Source: Paenibacillus silvae (GTDB lineage Bacteria; Bacillota; Bacilli; Paenibacillales; Paenibacillaceae). From it: a stretch of 64,000 nt of DNA. Of this stretch, positions 18,513 through 27,292 are shown one piece after another. The position numbers were made by a program, and so were the translations under genes. The stretch spans positions 62,001 through 126,000 of the forward strand of contig NZ_BMFU01000011.1 of assembly GCF_014639235.1 (NCBI RefSeq), in the 5' to 3' direction. How positions within the stretch are numbered: the first letter of the stretch is position 1; every line of letters starts with the position of its first letter. The notes beneath the pieces are model-generated. The model saw only the letters and a program-made list of their open reading frames with translations. It was not told where the DNA came from and made no database searches.

Positions 18513-19220
18513 TCAGTTTCTTCCTCTGATGCGCGCCTTGCGTAGCTGCTTCCATGCCTGCTGTACCGTTCGTTCATCCCATTCCAGCAAATGCTTGACC
18601 ATATCCAGCACAGTGCGGCGATAGCTGCCTGTTAATCTTCTAACATCTAATCGGCTGTGGTGCTGATTGTCCAGCTCCACCGATGTATTACGCTCATCTA
18701 GGGCAAAACGAAAAATAGTATTCTCCCACTGGATATGCTGCGTGTCCAGCAATTCATCTAAATAAGCTTCTGTGATACTTACAGGCACAAGCTGGGTGAG
18801 CATTTTATAAAAGGACAACGGTTTGCCTTCGGCTTCATGCAGACACAGCCGCTGCATCAGCTCTGCATTTCGCTGTAAATGAAGCCGTCCATAGCTGCTG
18901 CACCACACCCGCTTGTCATAGGCTGCCAAGTCCCGTCCCTTCACAAATTCGGTATGATCCGTATCCAGCAGCAGTACATCATAATTCCCCTGCAAGGAAC
19001 GCTCCAGCTGAACGGGTGTAACAAAGCCGCGTGCAACGTCCATGCCCTCGAATTGGCGAATGGGCAGATGAGCTTCACTGTCTGGCATATAGCCCTGAAC
19101 CCCTTGCCTAAGCGTGGAATCGACCACGATGACCTTTTGCCCCGTTACAGCAAGCAGCTTGCCCAAGATGAGCAGTAAATGGCTTTTATCTGGTGCGCCT
19201 AAAAATACAATTTTTTTCAT
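18513..19220 (-). CDS. Second P-loop-like protein of the Tad-like cluster, lacking a Walker A (235 aa)
   Basis: The fold pattern (KKIVFLGAPDKSHLLLILGKLLA, then QKVIVVDSTLRQ, then YDVLLLDTD) matches a ParA/TadZ-type Rossmann domain. The P-loop position reads GAPDKSHLL instead of GGxGKTT. It is probably a catalytically dead relative of its neighbour and could act as a heterodimer partner or localisation factor (inference). The start ATG is preceded by GAGGAGGGAG. It lies 15 nt downstream of the SAF-domain gene and 43 nt before the next P-loop gene. Confidence 0.6.
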   Translation of the reverse strand: MKKIVFLGAPDKSHLLLILGKLLAVTGQKVIVVDSTLRQGVQGYMPDSEAHLPIRQFEGMDVARGFVTPVQLERSLQGNYDVLLLDTDHTEFVKGRDLAAYDKRVWCSSYGRLHLQRNAELMQRLCLHEAEGKPLSFYKMLTQLVPVSITEAYLDELLDTQHIQWENTIFRFALDERNTSVELDNQHHSRLDVRRLTGSYRRTVLDMVKHLLEWDERTVQQAWKQLRKARIRGRN

Positions 19221-19235
19221 CGCTGCACTCCCTCC

Positions 19236-20351
19236 TCATTGATTAAAAATTTCCTCTAGCTTGTCCGTATCACTAGATGGCTGTGGCTGCGGCTCCGATG
19301 AAGCAGGTGGAGTGACCTGTGGGGATGGTGCAGCAGGCTCACTCATTGGCTCCTTGGTTACTGGAGTCGTTGGTGCTTGCTCTATCCCTGGCTCCACTAA
19401 AATCGGCTTCTGCGCCGCTGGCTCGGCAAACTCAGGCTGTGGCAGGGTCGATTGCTGTGCCAAATTGCTTTGCAGTGTTGTCGCCCGTTCATTCATAAGC
19501 TGCTGCTGCACCGCAATATTACCAGACATCACCCGTAGCTTATCTGCCTCGCTCATGTCACTCAGATTACTTTCCAGTGTTTTGCGAAGTCTGCGCGCCA
19601 GCTCTGTCGTTGCCTTTTCAACCAGATTTGGGTCTATTTCCAGCAAATCCAGCACTACGCTGCTTGCTGGATAATTTACAATAGCTGCTGCCTGTAGACC
19701 AGCTTCCACATAAGTCAACGCATACAGTCTGGCTCCCTGCAAGTAGGCATCTATCGTCGCACTGGAGAACAGCATCCGATCTGACTCATTTAGCTCGAGC
19801 CAAATGACAGTCCCCTCCCGCTGTAGCACCTGCTTTTTGGAAAGCACTACGAAATCCTCACCCGTAGGAAACTGAATCCGCACATCCACGTATTGCTCCT
19901 TTTTCAGCAACGTGGGAAGCTGTATAATTTGAAGCTCCTGAACCCGCACATCATTTGCAATTGGCTTGCCCTCATACAGCATAGCTGGATAAATAGGGGC
20001 ATCGGTCTGTAGCTCGACCTTGGTGTACCTGCCAATAATCGCATTTTTATCTGTTATTACGTTAGCCTGTAGCATGAAAGCAGGTATAGTAACGGATTTT
20101 AAATCATCTGCTGTAATTAAGCTCCCAGCAGGCAGGGTGCGAGTTATTGTCCAGGCTTCACCCTGTGCTTGCTGCTCCGCTTTCTTCAATTGCTGAATTT
20201 GCTGTTCATATTGTGAAATCATGACCTGCCTCTGCTGCTGTTGCTCTGACTGACTTCTTACGGTAAAAACAACCGCTGCAATCAGGAGCAACACGCCTAA
20301 AATAATGCCAGCGATAATGAATAGCTTACGGCGGTGATACGTCCATGACAT
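19236..20351 (-). CDS. CpaB/RcpC-like SAF-domain pilus assembly protein (371 aa)
   Basis: One transmembrane helix (~9-30) is followed by a Gln-rich coiled coil (~35-62) and then a SAF domain (~65-130) marked by ITRTLPAGSLITADDLKSV. In Tad systems the SAF protein CpaB/RcpC is envelope-associated and supports the pilus channel or glycan interaction. The last ~100 residues are Pro/Ala/Gln/Glu-rich and disordered, ending in DKLEEIFNQ, and look like a wall-spanning or partner-binding tail. The gene is 20 nt after the 201-aa gene and 15 nt before the TadZ-like pair. Confidence 0.8.
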   Translation of the reverse strand: MSWTYHRRKLFIIAGIILGVLLLIAAVVFTVRSQSEQQQQRQVMISQYEQQIQQLKKAEQQAQGEAWTITRTLPAGSLITADDLKSVTIPAFMLQANVITDKNAIIGRYTKVELQTDAPIYPAMLYEGKPIANDVRVQELQIIQLPTLLKKEQYVDVRIQFPTGEDFVVLSKKQVLQREGTVIWLELNESDRMLFSSATIDAYLQGARLYALTYVEAGLQAAAIVNYPASSVVLDLLEIDPNLVEKATTELARRLRKTLESNLSDMSEADKLRVMSGNIAVQQQLMNERATTLQSNLAQQSTLPQPEFAEPAAQKPILVEPGIEQAPTTPVTKEPMSEPAAPSPQVTPPASSEPQPQPSSDTDKLEEIFNQ

Positions 20352-20371
20352 AGCTTCTATCTCCCTTCTAT

Positions 20372-20977
20372 TTAACGTGCATCCGTACGCTGATTGGCCT
20401 TCTTCTTCTCTGCTGCCTGCTGCTGCTCAATTCGCTGCTGTGCCCAAGGTGGAATATGCTCTGGCTTCACGCTTCCCAGCATATCGTCCCGATTCCAGCG
20501 CTGCTCCTTGCCCGAATACACATTTCTGACATATACAGCCCTACCTCTGGCGTGAGGGGACATCCCAAAGCCGCCTATAGCCACGACAAGCTGGTGATGG
20601 GCAGCCCGATATTCAGGGCGCAGTCGTTCAGGGCGAATAGCCAGCAGCTCATTTTCAAGATTGGCTTCGCTGGTAAGTGCATGACATTCATTCGCCGTTA
20701 ACACAGGCATATCCAGCGGAAGAGCGGCCCGCTCCTGCTGCAGGGAAGCTACCTCATCCTGAATCCGCTCCGTAAAATCCTTCATAGCCTTTAAATAATC
20801 GCTTCCTTGTTCCGCACCATAATATTGCTCCATGCTGAGCAGATTTTGCCGAGTGCAATAACAGACCAAATAAGGCTTGTCCTGCTGCTCATCTACAGCC
20901 AGAATCACCTCAACCTTGCCAATTTCAATGGCTTGAACGACCTCATATCCCTTTACCATCCGTTTTTCCTGCTCCAT
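20372..20977 (-). CDS. Conserved integrative-element protein of unknown function (201 aa)
   Basis: The protein begins YEVVQAIEIGKVEVILAVDE and later has RPERLRPEYRAAHHQL, GGFGMSPHARG and a basic tail. I recall the RPEVLRPEYR...GG.GASPxxRG pattern from hypothetical proteins in Tn1549/CTn-type elements, but no function is known to me. There is no signal peptide or membrane helix, so it is probably cytoplasmic. Its ATG overlaps the stop of the 55-aa ORF (TAATG), so the pair is translationally coupled. Confidence 0.75.
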   Translation of the reverse strand: MEQEKRMVKGYEVVQAIEIGKVEVILAVDEQQDKPYLVCYCTRQNLLSMEQYYGAEQGSDYLKAMKDFTERIQDEVASLQQERAALPLDMPVLTANECHALTSEANLENELLAIRPERLRPEYRAAHHQLVVAIGGFGMSPHARGRAVYVRNVYSGKEQRWNRDDMLGSVKPEHIPPWAQQRIEQQQAAEKKKANQRTDAR

Positions 20978-21144
20978 TAAGCATCCTCTTTTCCCTGCTT
21001 TTCTTGTTCCCCTGTCCGTTGCTTACGGTCTGAGATGCAAGGACGCTGACTTTCCTCTTCATCCTCTTGCTTATGGCGACCAAAGCCAGGCTTTTCCTTC
21101 ATTAAGCGTTCATAGACACGTCGCTTCCCCTTAGTAAAATCCAT
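20977..21144 (-). CDS. Small charged protein, first gene of the Tad-like operon (55 aa)
   Basis: An ORF of 55 codons starts at ATG 21144 behind a near-ideal GGAGGTGAGAGG. The product is highly charged (MDFTKGKRRVYERLMKEKPGF... then Glu/Lys/Gln-rich) with no membrane segment. Its stop overlaps the start of the 201-aa gene by one base. Small ORFs with a similar FTKGxRRVYExLM start occur in conjugative elements (recollection). The function is unknown. Confidence 0.65.
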   Translation of the reverse strand: MDFTKGKRRVYERLMKEKPGFGRHKQEDEEESQRPCISDRKQRTGEQEKQGKEDA

Positions 21145-21177
21145 TTTCCTCTCACCTCCTCTCTCTAAAAAAAGGCA

Positions 21178-21204
21178 TAAAAAAACTCTCCATTTACAGG
21201 AGAG
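21178..21204 (-). terminator. Rho-independent terminator after parB
   Basis: On the minus strand CTCTCC-tgtaaat-GGAGAG is followed by seven T residues. It separates the parAB unit from the Tad-like operon, which must therefore have its own promoter in the short gap or rely on read-through. Confidence 0.85.
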
Positions 21205-21241
21205 CCGGTTATTCTATTCGGTTTAATTGTATATTTGAGCA

Positions 21242-22186
21242 TCAGCGCTCATGCTCTCGCTGCCGCTTTCGATACCAGCCCTCCAGTAGCTGCACAATGA
21301 GGTCTTCCTTCTGCTTTTCAGTGAACTCCCTTGGGAAGAAACGGTCAATTCTTTCACGCTGGATATGCAGCTTTTCCTTCTGATTTGGCTTCTCCTCCGT
21401 AAGAATAGAGAAAATAACATCCATATTCAGTCGCCCATCCTGGCTTAGCTTCTTCATACGCTGCGCCTGTGCCAATGATGGTGTACAATCCTCAGACTGC
21501 ATTGTTTCGTAAAGGTCCTGCTGCTCTTTTTCGGACAAATAAGATAGCTCTACTGCTGGATTAAAGGCAATCTGCTTCTCATCCACCATTTCAAGAATGG
21601 TTGGGGTGAGCTCGGTTAGGCGAATGTAACGGGAAATTTGATGTGGGCCTTCCCCAGCTTGCTCTGCTATAATCTGGCGAGATGTTTTACCCGCTGACTT
21701 CTGCGCAACTTGCGCAGAAGTCAGATCATTTCGAGCCCCTTGCCTTTTAATAGCGTCCAGCTTCATTTTATAAGCAAACGCCTTCTCACTCGCTGAAATG
21801 TTCTCCCTTTGCAAATTGCTATCCACCATAATGATCGTAGCCTGATCATCATCCAGTTCTCTTACAATACACGGCATTGTTTCCGCTCCAGCAAGCTCAC
21901 TCGCCTTTTTCCTACGATGCCCTGCAACCATCTCATAGCTGCCGTCTGGCTTTTGACGCACCAGGCCGGGAACCAAAATACCATATTGCTTCACACTATC
22001 TGCCATTTCCAGCATGGCTTCATCTGCCTTGACCTTGAAGGGATGGCCGGGAAACTCGCTGATTTCAACAAGTGGAATCTCCATTACCTTTTCCCGCTGC
22101 GCATCAGCACGGCTTTCATCTGTCGAGAATAAATCATCGACCGTGCTCAGCTTGATGCTGGCGCGTCTGTCGTCTTTCGCTGCCAA
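21242..22186 (-). CDS. parB: ParB-family partition/nucleoid-occlusion-type protein of the element (314 aa)
   Basis: The ParB N-terminal domain is clear: HPFKVKADEAMLEMADSVKQYGIL, the box GHRRKKASELAGA, and VDSNLQRENIS, followed by a helix-turn-helix region around GEGPHQISRYIRL. Such proteins bind parS-like sites and work with ParA in segregation or element maintenance. I place the start at TTG 22186, with AAGGAGGTG 8 nt upstream. That makes the gene overlap parA by 53 nt, so the ribosome binding site lies in the parA coding sequence. A longer frame back to 22360 exists but would overlap parA far more. Its C-terminal ~90 residues are charged and not recognisable. Confidence 0.9.
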   Translation of the reverse strand: MAAKDDRRASIKLSTVDDLFSTDESRADAQREKVMEIPLVEISEFPGHPFKVKADEAMLEMADSVKQYGILVPGLVRQKPDGSYEMVAGHRRKKASELAGAETMPCIVRELDDDQATIIMVDSNLQRENISASEKAFAYKMKLDAIKRQGARNDLTSAQVAQKSAGKTSRQIIAEQAGEGPHQISRYIRLTELTPTILEMVDEKQIAFNPAVELSYLSEKEQQDLYETMQSEDCTPSLAQAQRMKKLSQDGRLNMDVIFSILTEEKPNQKEKLHIQRERIDRFFPREFTEKQKEDLIVQLLEGWYRKRQREHER

Positions 22187-22961
22187 TACGCTGCACCTCC
22201 TTCGTAAAAGCCATATATGCCTTTGCAGCCTGACCATTTGGATCATGCGCATAGATGCTTTTTCCCTTGGCACTCGTTTCTGCCGCGCGGATGGATAAGG
22301 GAATTTCATCCTGAAAGACACGTAGCTTGTCCCCATACTCATGCCGAAGCACATGAGCAATATCCTTGGCGAAATTCGTGCGGCTGTCTACCATCGTAAG
22401 CAGTACGCCATCCAGCGCCAGTTTCGGATTAATTTGACGACGCACACGAGCAATGGTTTGCAAAAGCTGAGCCATTCCCTTGGCTGGCAAATAATGTGCC
22501 TGTACCGGAATAATGACACTATCTGCTGCTGCCAAGGCATTGATTGTCAGCATCCCCAGACTTGGCATGCAATCAATAAGGACATAATCATAATCTGACT
22601 TTACCTGGTCGATATAGGAGCGCAGAATCGTTTCACGGCTCATTGTGTTTACAAGAGAAACCTCAACCGCCGACAGCTCAATATTGCCTGGGATGAGTGC
22701 AACGCCCTCCTGATGCTGCAAAATTCCTTCCTGTGAATCGTAGGACTCCTCCATCATCGTTTTGACAAGCAAAGTAGCTAACGATACAGGAATGCTGTCT
22801 GGTTCCCGGTAGCCCAAGGAATCTGTCAAATTCCCTTGCGCATCTGCATCCACCAGTAGCACTTTCTTGCCTTCCTTAACCAAGCCAATACCCAAATTCA
22901 CAGCCGTTGTCGTTTTGCCAACACCGCCCTTTTGATTAGCGAGAGCGAATACCTTTGTCAT
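22134..22961 (-). CDS. parA: ParA/Soj-family partition ATPase (275 aa)
   Basis: The N-terminus has the deviant Walker A KGGVGKTTTAVNLG at ~10, with both Lys residues present. Walker A' (LLVDADAQGNLT) and Walker B (YDYVLIDCMPSLG) follow at normal spacing, giving a complete ParA of usual length. Start ATG 22961 is chosen because AAGGGAGG lies 6 nt upstream; the TTG at 22979 overlaps that site. It drives ATP-dependent positioning together with ParB, encoded on the overlapping 3' end. This pair is distinct from the degenerate TadZ-like proteins of the downstream operon. Confidence 0.93.
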   Translation of the reverse strand: MTKVFALANQKGGVGKTTTAVNLGIGLVKEGKKVLLVDADAQGNLTDSLGYREPDSIPVSLATLLVKTMMEESYDSQEGILQHQEGVALIPGNIELSAVEVSLVNTMSRETILRSYIDQVKSDYDYVLIDCMPSLGMLTINALAAADSVIIPVQAHYLPAKGMAQLLQTIARVRRQINPKLALDGVLLTMVDSRTNFAKDIAHVLRHEYGDKLRVFQDEIPLSIRAAETSAKGKSIYAHDPNGQAAKAYMAFTKEVQRIGSERRQTRQHQAEHGR

Positions 22962-22984
22962 CTCATTTCCTCCCTTCAACGTAA

Positions 22985-23071
22985 AAAAGCCGACTGCGCT
23001 ATAATTCAGAGCAATCGGCTTTTAAAGGATATCTATATGAAAAGAAAGCATCTGGTAAGGGATGCTCTCTT
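22985..23071. terminator. Two hairpins closing the defence operon upstream of parA
   Basis: AAAAGCCGA and TCGGCTTTT (22985-23023) form a bidirectional-looking terminator. A weaker hairpin, AGCATC/GATGCT (23048-23067), is followed on the minus strand by TTTCTTTT. Both lie between the UvrD-like helicase stop and the parA start. Confidence 0.7.
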
Positions 23072-23100
23072 GTTTACTTGAAATCAAAAACTGAATTAGT

Positions 23101-25056
23101 TTATTCCATGACTTCAAACCCTATTTCGCAAAATTTCTTTACTAATTGAGAAGAAAAATTTTCGATTTTAGATTTATTAATAAATATTGACAAATTTCTT
23201 CGTGCACGAGAACAACCTACATAAAATAAACGATAAGCACTTAAAGATCCATACACTTGGCTTTCTTTGAAACACATTTTGGCTGTTTTTACAAGTGGAT
23301 TGTCTACATATGCTTTGTGATCACTCTCACATAAATTTTTGAAGTACTCATTATTTTCAAAGTGTTTAAGTAGTTGATTTATTCTTGATGTTAAATACTC
23401 TCGATGTTTTTTATGCAGCTCACTATTAATTTCAGATAATTTGAACCCTAAGTATGAAGTTGTATCCTTTATCCACTCAACATATTCATAATAGAACGAC
23501 TCAAATTCATTAAGTGACACCTCCATGTTACTCCACATGTTAAAGAACTTATACATATGGACTAATGGCTTGCTGTTACTGTCCTCTGCTATAAAAAAAA
23601 CTGTGTCATGGCTCTCTCCCTTTACGCCATGTTGTGTAGATACATTTGGTGTTTTTAAGTACTCAGCTAGAAGACGAAACTCTGCTATATTAACTTCCAA
23701 AACTAAAGAGTATTCTTCGTCATCAATTATGGAGCCTATATAATCCGGTCTAACCAGTGCAGTTTCCAAAAGTGTATTTAGCACTGATTTTATACTATAT
23801 TCCATTTGAGAATTATTATATACATCCGCAACTTTAAGCAATAAATTATCCAATCTACGTTTATCTTCATGTTTTTTCACGGTAAATACAGTATCATTAA
23901 ATATTTTAGAATTTCGTTTGAACAACTGAACGATATTGCCTAAGCTCTTAGTACCATAGTCCTGAGCAATTTGGTTAACCAAGAACAATAATTTAACTAA
24001 ACTATCTGGGTTATCCTGTGAATCATTTATAAGCACATCAACAGCACTATATTGTTGTATATGCGAATATCGTTCCATTTTGTTATACTTTCTATAAAGA
24101 TCTCCTGCTCCAATAGAGTCAAATCGTTTTTGATTAAGCAAGAACAACAATAATGCGTTAGGATAATTTTGTTTTTCAAACTTAAGCTTCTCAGAAACAT
24201 CATCACATAACAAAATTCTAGGCAAGTGATCAGCTACTACATTTAAATTTTTCTCTGCAGGTTCTTGCTTATACGAATTGTTATTATACAAATTGTTTAA
24301 AATGTCAATAACAGCAGGAACTGATCTATAATTAGTAGTTAATTTAATTGATTGATTGAGGGTTAAAAGTTTATCTTCAAATGAGCCATCATAGTTCCTA
24401 TATATTTGTTGCATTTTATCTCCCAGAAAATATAGCTCTGTAGAGGTTGCATGAACTGCTTCATAAAATAATTTTAATACATTTGCCGATGAATCTTGAT
24501 ACTCATCAATAAATATAAGTTGATACTTTTTTGTCAATCTCCTTCTAATGACAGGAAACTTATCAAATACTAATTTAGAAAACGTTATAAGATCATCATG
24601 AGACAAGCCTCCATAATATAAAAAGTTAAATTGAGACTCATTGTAATAGATAGACTTAAGGTTTTCCTTAATATAATTAAATGATAACTCACCGTTTTTC
24701 TCAATATACCTTTCATTACTTCTGGTTATCTTTTCATCCCCATTTTCATTGGTAATTCTCTTCATTATTTCAGCACCATATGTTTCAAAGTACAAATTTA
24801 GTATTTGTTCATGTGAAAAATAAATCTTTAGAAAGTTGTGTAAAAAAGAATGAATTGTTGAAAAATAAACTTTTTTATTATCCATATCCTTCCCTAATTC
24901 TTCTGCAGCCCTATTTGTGTATGTTATACAAAGAATATTATCTTTGGGATATTCAACCAGATGCTTGAAAATCATTGATTTGATTGCCGTTGTCTTACCA
25001 CTTCCGGCCGGAGCATTAACTAAATAGATATTTTTATCTACTATTTCTTCAGCCAT
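23101..25056 (-). CDS. UvrD/Rep-type helicase, GajB-like partner of a Gabija-like system (651 aa)
   Basis: All superfamily 1 helicase motifs are readable: I (APAGSGKTT, ~15), Ia (TYTNRAAEEL, ~44), II (IFIDEYQDSS, ~180), III (FLGDKMQQIY, ~209), IV (TTNYRS, ~238), V (STQHGVKG, ~472) and VI (YVGCSRARRN, ~611). In Gabija, the helicase GajB pairs with the OLD nuclease GajA to block phage. This protein is longer than the characterised GajB (about 500 aa), with extra sequence between motifs IV and V. ATG 25056 overlaps the end of the nuclease gene by 16 nt and has GGAGGGG upstream. Base composition is strikingly AT-rich compared with both neighbours, which points to separate acquisition. Confidence 0.9.
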   Translation of the reverse strand: MAEEIVDKNIYLVNAPAGSGKTTAIKSMIFKHLVEYPKDNILCITYTNRAAEELGKDMDNKKVYFSTIHSFLHNFLKIYFSHEQILNLYFETYGAEIMKRITNENGDEKITRSNERYIEKNGELSFNYIKENLKSIYYNESQFNFLYYGGLSHDDLITFSKLVFDKFPVIRRRLTKKYQLIFIDEYQDSSANVLKLFYEAVHATSTELYFLGDKMQQIYRNYDGSFEDKLLTLNQSIKLTTNYRSVPAVIDILNNLYNNNSYKQEPAEKNLNVVADHLPRILLCDDVSEKLKFEKQNYPNALLLFLLNQKRFDSIGAGDLYRKYNKMERYSHIQQYSAVDVLINDSQDNPDSLVKLLFLVNQIAQDYGTKSLGNIVQLFKRNSKIFNDTVFTVKKHEDKRRLDNLLLKVADVYNNSQMEYSIKSVLNTLLETALVRPDYIGSIIDDEEYSLVLEVNIAEFRLLAEYLKTPNVSTQHGVKGESHDTVFFIAEDSNSKPLVHMYKFFNMWSNMEVSLNEFESFYYEYVEWIKDTTSYLGFKLSEINSELHKKHREYLTSRINQLLKHFENNEYFKNLCESDHKAYVDNPLVKTAKMCFKESQVYGSLSAYRLFYVGCSRARRNLSIFINKSKIENFSSQLVKKFCEIGFEVME

Positions 25057-27116
25057 GCCAGCCCCTCCTCAATATAATCTGGCAACATATTTTTAGTTAA
25101 ATTATTTAGGATCACTGAATACATAAAATCTGTTTTTCCTTTTGAAGTATGCTCAACAATGTCTCTAATTGTATATTGTCCCTCTTCTTGAGGAATAGTA
25201 AACTTCAATTTGTCAACATTTCTTAAATTAATCCAATCCTCCCGACTCTTTTCCTCAACTGCTGTTAATTTATAATGCTTAGCAAGCATTGCTTCTTCTA
25301 AGGTACGAGCAAAGCTGTCCTTTTCCCCTTGATAATTTAGATATGCACAGCCTTTAAACAATATGTTCCCCTCATTCTTTTTCCACTCATACAAATCTGC
25401 TACAGTTGGCTTGGTTTCTGGATGTGTTATTTCATAAAAATTATTAATCGTGGCATTCGTTGTTCCTGAGGCTCTTATGTGACTTTCTGTTTTTGAGGCT
25501 TTATTATAATCAAGATCCGTTAGTATAAGCGTTTTTATTCCCATAAACTCAATGAGAGTTCTATAGTTGTGAGCATACGCTCCTCCCACCTGAACAAATG
25601 CGATATATAGTTGATTTAATACTGCAAAATCATCCAAAGAAAAGAGTTTTCTAATGAGCATTCTTTCTGTGTCACCCTCGTAAATAATGACTCTATCGGC
25701 AAATACTATATCAGAGAATCCTATTTCATAGAACCAATCGTAGAAATTATCAAGAACAGGGTCCTTACTTACACTTTCTTTAAAAGATGAGAAATCAAAT
25801 ATATTGCTTATGAACGGAGTTGTCGGTCTTGCCACTCTGAGGTTCTTCATTTCAGTTACTCTAACCATCTCACTAGAATGTGTGGTTATTAACCCTTGTA
25901 TCTTTTTTTCTTGGTAGTATTTTTTCAGAAATTTCCCAAAGACATTTTGCATTTGTGGATGCATGTGTGACTCAGGTTCTTCAATAATAAATATGTTCAC
26001 CAGCAATGGGTCAATGTTCCTTTTATATCTTTCAAGTTGCAAGAGAATAAATATCATATTACTGTATCCCAATCCTTGTGATGTTTCATTGAGATAGTGC
26101 CCCTGAAGATCATACTTAGCGTGAGTAATTTGGCTGATAAGAGAACTAATCGTTTCCTCCGAGATCTCTAAATCAAGCATAATGCTCCCCGTATTCCCCC
26201 CATTAGCTTGAGCAATTGAAGAAATTGTCTCAGTAAGTCCATCCACCGAAACCTTCCTTACAATATCTGTTATCCCTAGTTCTTCAATTGGCTGAAGTAT
26301 CTTATCTGGCAAGGCTCCCAGAAATGCTTTCCATGCATCATCATGATGTGCAAGATCAAGGACATTTTTGCTAATACTTTTTGAGTGACCTACATTCTGG
26401 TCTTCTAATGGCCTGCCTGCATAAATATTATATAAATTAAACAACTTTCGGAAATGTGAAAGTTCCATTTCATTTTTATTTTGAAACTGCCTATCAGCAA
26501 AGTAACACTTCTCAATAATACTAGAAACGTATGTACCTAATATTTTTTCTTTAAAGAAACCCATCTTAGTATTTTGATCCTTTTCTCCAGAAAGCTTTTC
26601 ATACCTACTTTTTAATTTTTCAAAGTCCTTGTCTAGCGACTGACTAAAAGTAGTAGAAGTAACCTCGAATGAATATTCGAAATAGATTGAACAATGGTTA
26701 AGATCTAAATCCATAATATAGTCAGCAAAATCCCCCATCTCTTCATTAGTCTCATAATCAACTCTTAGCCGAACGACTGTTGGTAAAATAAGAAGTTTCT
26801 CTTTCCCAGGAGCTCCATCTAAACAAAAAAGATCATTTACTATCGCTTGAATTGTTTTCTCTCTATCATCATTTTTCTCAAAATGATTAATAAAGATTGA
26901 GTATGCCTGATCAACCCATTCTTTTGAGAGAGTTACAGGTATATCAGAAACACAAAATTCCGTTTTTGACGAATTTAATATATTTTCTAAAAGCTCAATT
27001 AAAGATGTCTTCCCGCTGTTGTTTGCACCAGCCAACAAAGTGACGTCATCAGCCAATGATAGCGATGTCTCTATAAACCGTCTGTAATTTTGTATCGAAA
27101 CTTTTTTTAGCTTCAC
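25041..27116 (-). CDS. OLD-family ATPase/TOPRIM nuclease, GajA-like (691 aa)
   Basis: The ABC-type ATPase half has Walker A GANNSGKTS (~30-38), a Walker B IFIIEEPESHMHPQ (~373-386) and a switch His in ITTHSSE (~409). A TOPRIM half follows with YEGDTER (~476) and LTDLDYN (~531), the acidic residues that bind metal. This is a class 2 OLD nuclease, encoded next to a UvrD helicase as in Gabija. It is about 110 residues longer than the characterised GajA. GTG 27116 is chosen for its GGAGGGA at good spacing. AT-rich codon use matches the helicase gene. An alternative is a retron-unrelated OLD/UvrD pair with a different trigger, so I call it Gabija-like. Confidence 0.9.
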   Translation of the reverse strand: MKLKKVSIQNYRRFIETSLSLADDVTLLAGANNSGKTSLIELLENILNSSKTEFCVSDIPVTLSKEWVDQAYSIFINHFEKNDDREKTIQAIVNDLFCLDGAPGKEKLLILPTVVRLRVDYETNEEMGDFADYIMDLDLNHCSIYFEYSFEVTSTTFSQSLDKDFEKLKSRYEKLSGEKDQNTKMGFFKEKILGTYVSSIIEKCYFADRQFQNKNEMELSHFRKLFNLYNIYAGRPLEDQNVGHSKSISKNVLDLAHHDDAWKAFLGALPDKILQPIEELGITDIVRKVSVDGLTETISSIAQANGGNTGSIMLDLEISEETISSLISQITHAKYDLQGHYLNETSQGLGYSNMIFILLQLERYKRNIDPLLVNIFIIEEPESHMHPQMQNVFGKFLKKYYQEKKIQGLITTHSSEMVRVTEMKNLRVARPTTPFISNIFDFSSFKESVSKDPVLDNFYDWFYEIGFSDIVFADRVIIYEGDTERMLIRKLFSLDDFAVLNQLYIAFVQVGGAYAHNYRTLIEFMGIKTLILTDLDYNKASKTESHIRASGTTNATINNFYEITHPETKPTVADLYEWKKNEGNILFKGCAYLNYQGEKDSFARTLEEAMLAKHYKLTAVEEKSREDWINLRNVDKLKFTIPQEEGQYTIRDIVEHTSKGKTDFMYSVILNNLTKNMLPDYIEEGLAWLKK

Positions 27117-27237
27117 AAAAATCCCTCCATAGACATTAAATATGTTGGTCTTGGTAAAATAGATACTACATGTCTATAGTACCATACAGTCGTGAAAATA
27201 TTGGAATAAATGTGCGAATTTTGTCTATGTATGAAAC
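27117..27237. promoter_or_regulatory. Promoter region of the OLD/UvrD module with ATAGACAT repeats
   Basis: The short AT-rich gap upstream of the OLD gene contains CATAGACAT near 27131 and ATGTCTATAG near 27170 as an inverted pair, plus a third TGTCTAT near 27222. They could be operator half-sites. No convincing -35/-10 pair was fixed. Confidence 0.3.
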
Positions 27238-27260
27238 AAAAAAAACGCCTTACAAAGGCG
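27238..27260 (-). terminator. Terminator downstream of rlmD
   Basis: On the minus strand CGCCTT-tgt-AAGGCG is followed by eight T residues. It lies ~195 nt past the rlmD stop, so it probably ends the rlmD transcript. If so, the chromosomal side extends to at least this point. Confidence 0.8.
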
Positions 27261-27292
27261 CTCTCTTGAAATTTCAATCTAACGATTTTAGG

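Noticed and set aside
22186..22360. Longer parB reading frame starting at 22360
   Set aside because: It would overlap parA by over 200 nt. The extra residues are an out-of-frame translation of parA, and the strong ribosome binding site is at 22194-22202.
1..23100. Search for relaxase, VirB4/VirD4, integrase or attachment repeats in the window
   Set aside because: None was seen. They are presumably beyond the left edge, so no attachment site or element boundary is annotated.
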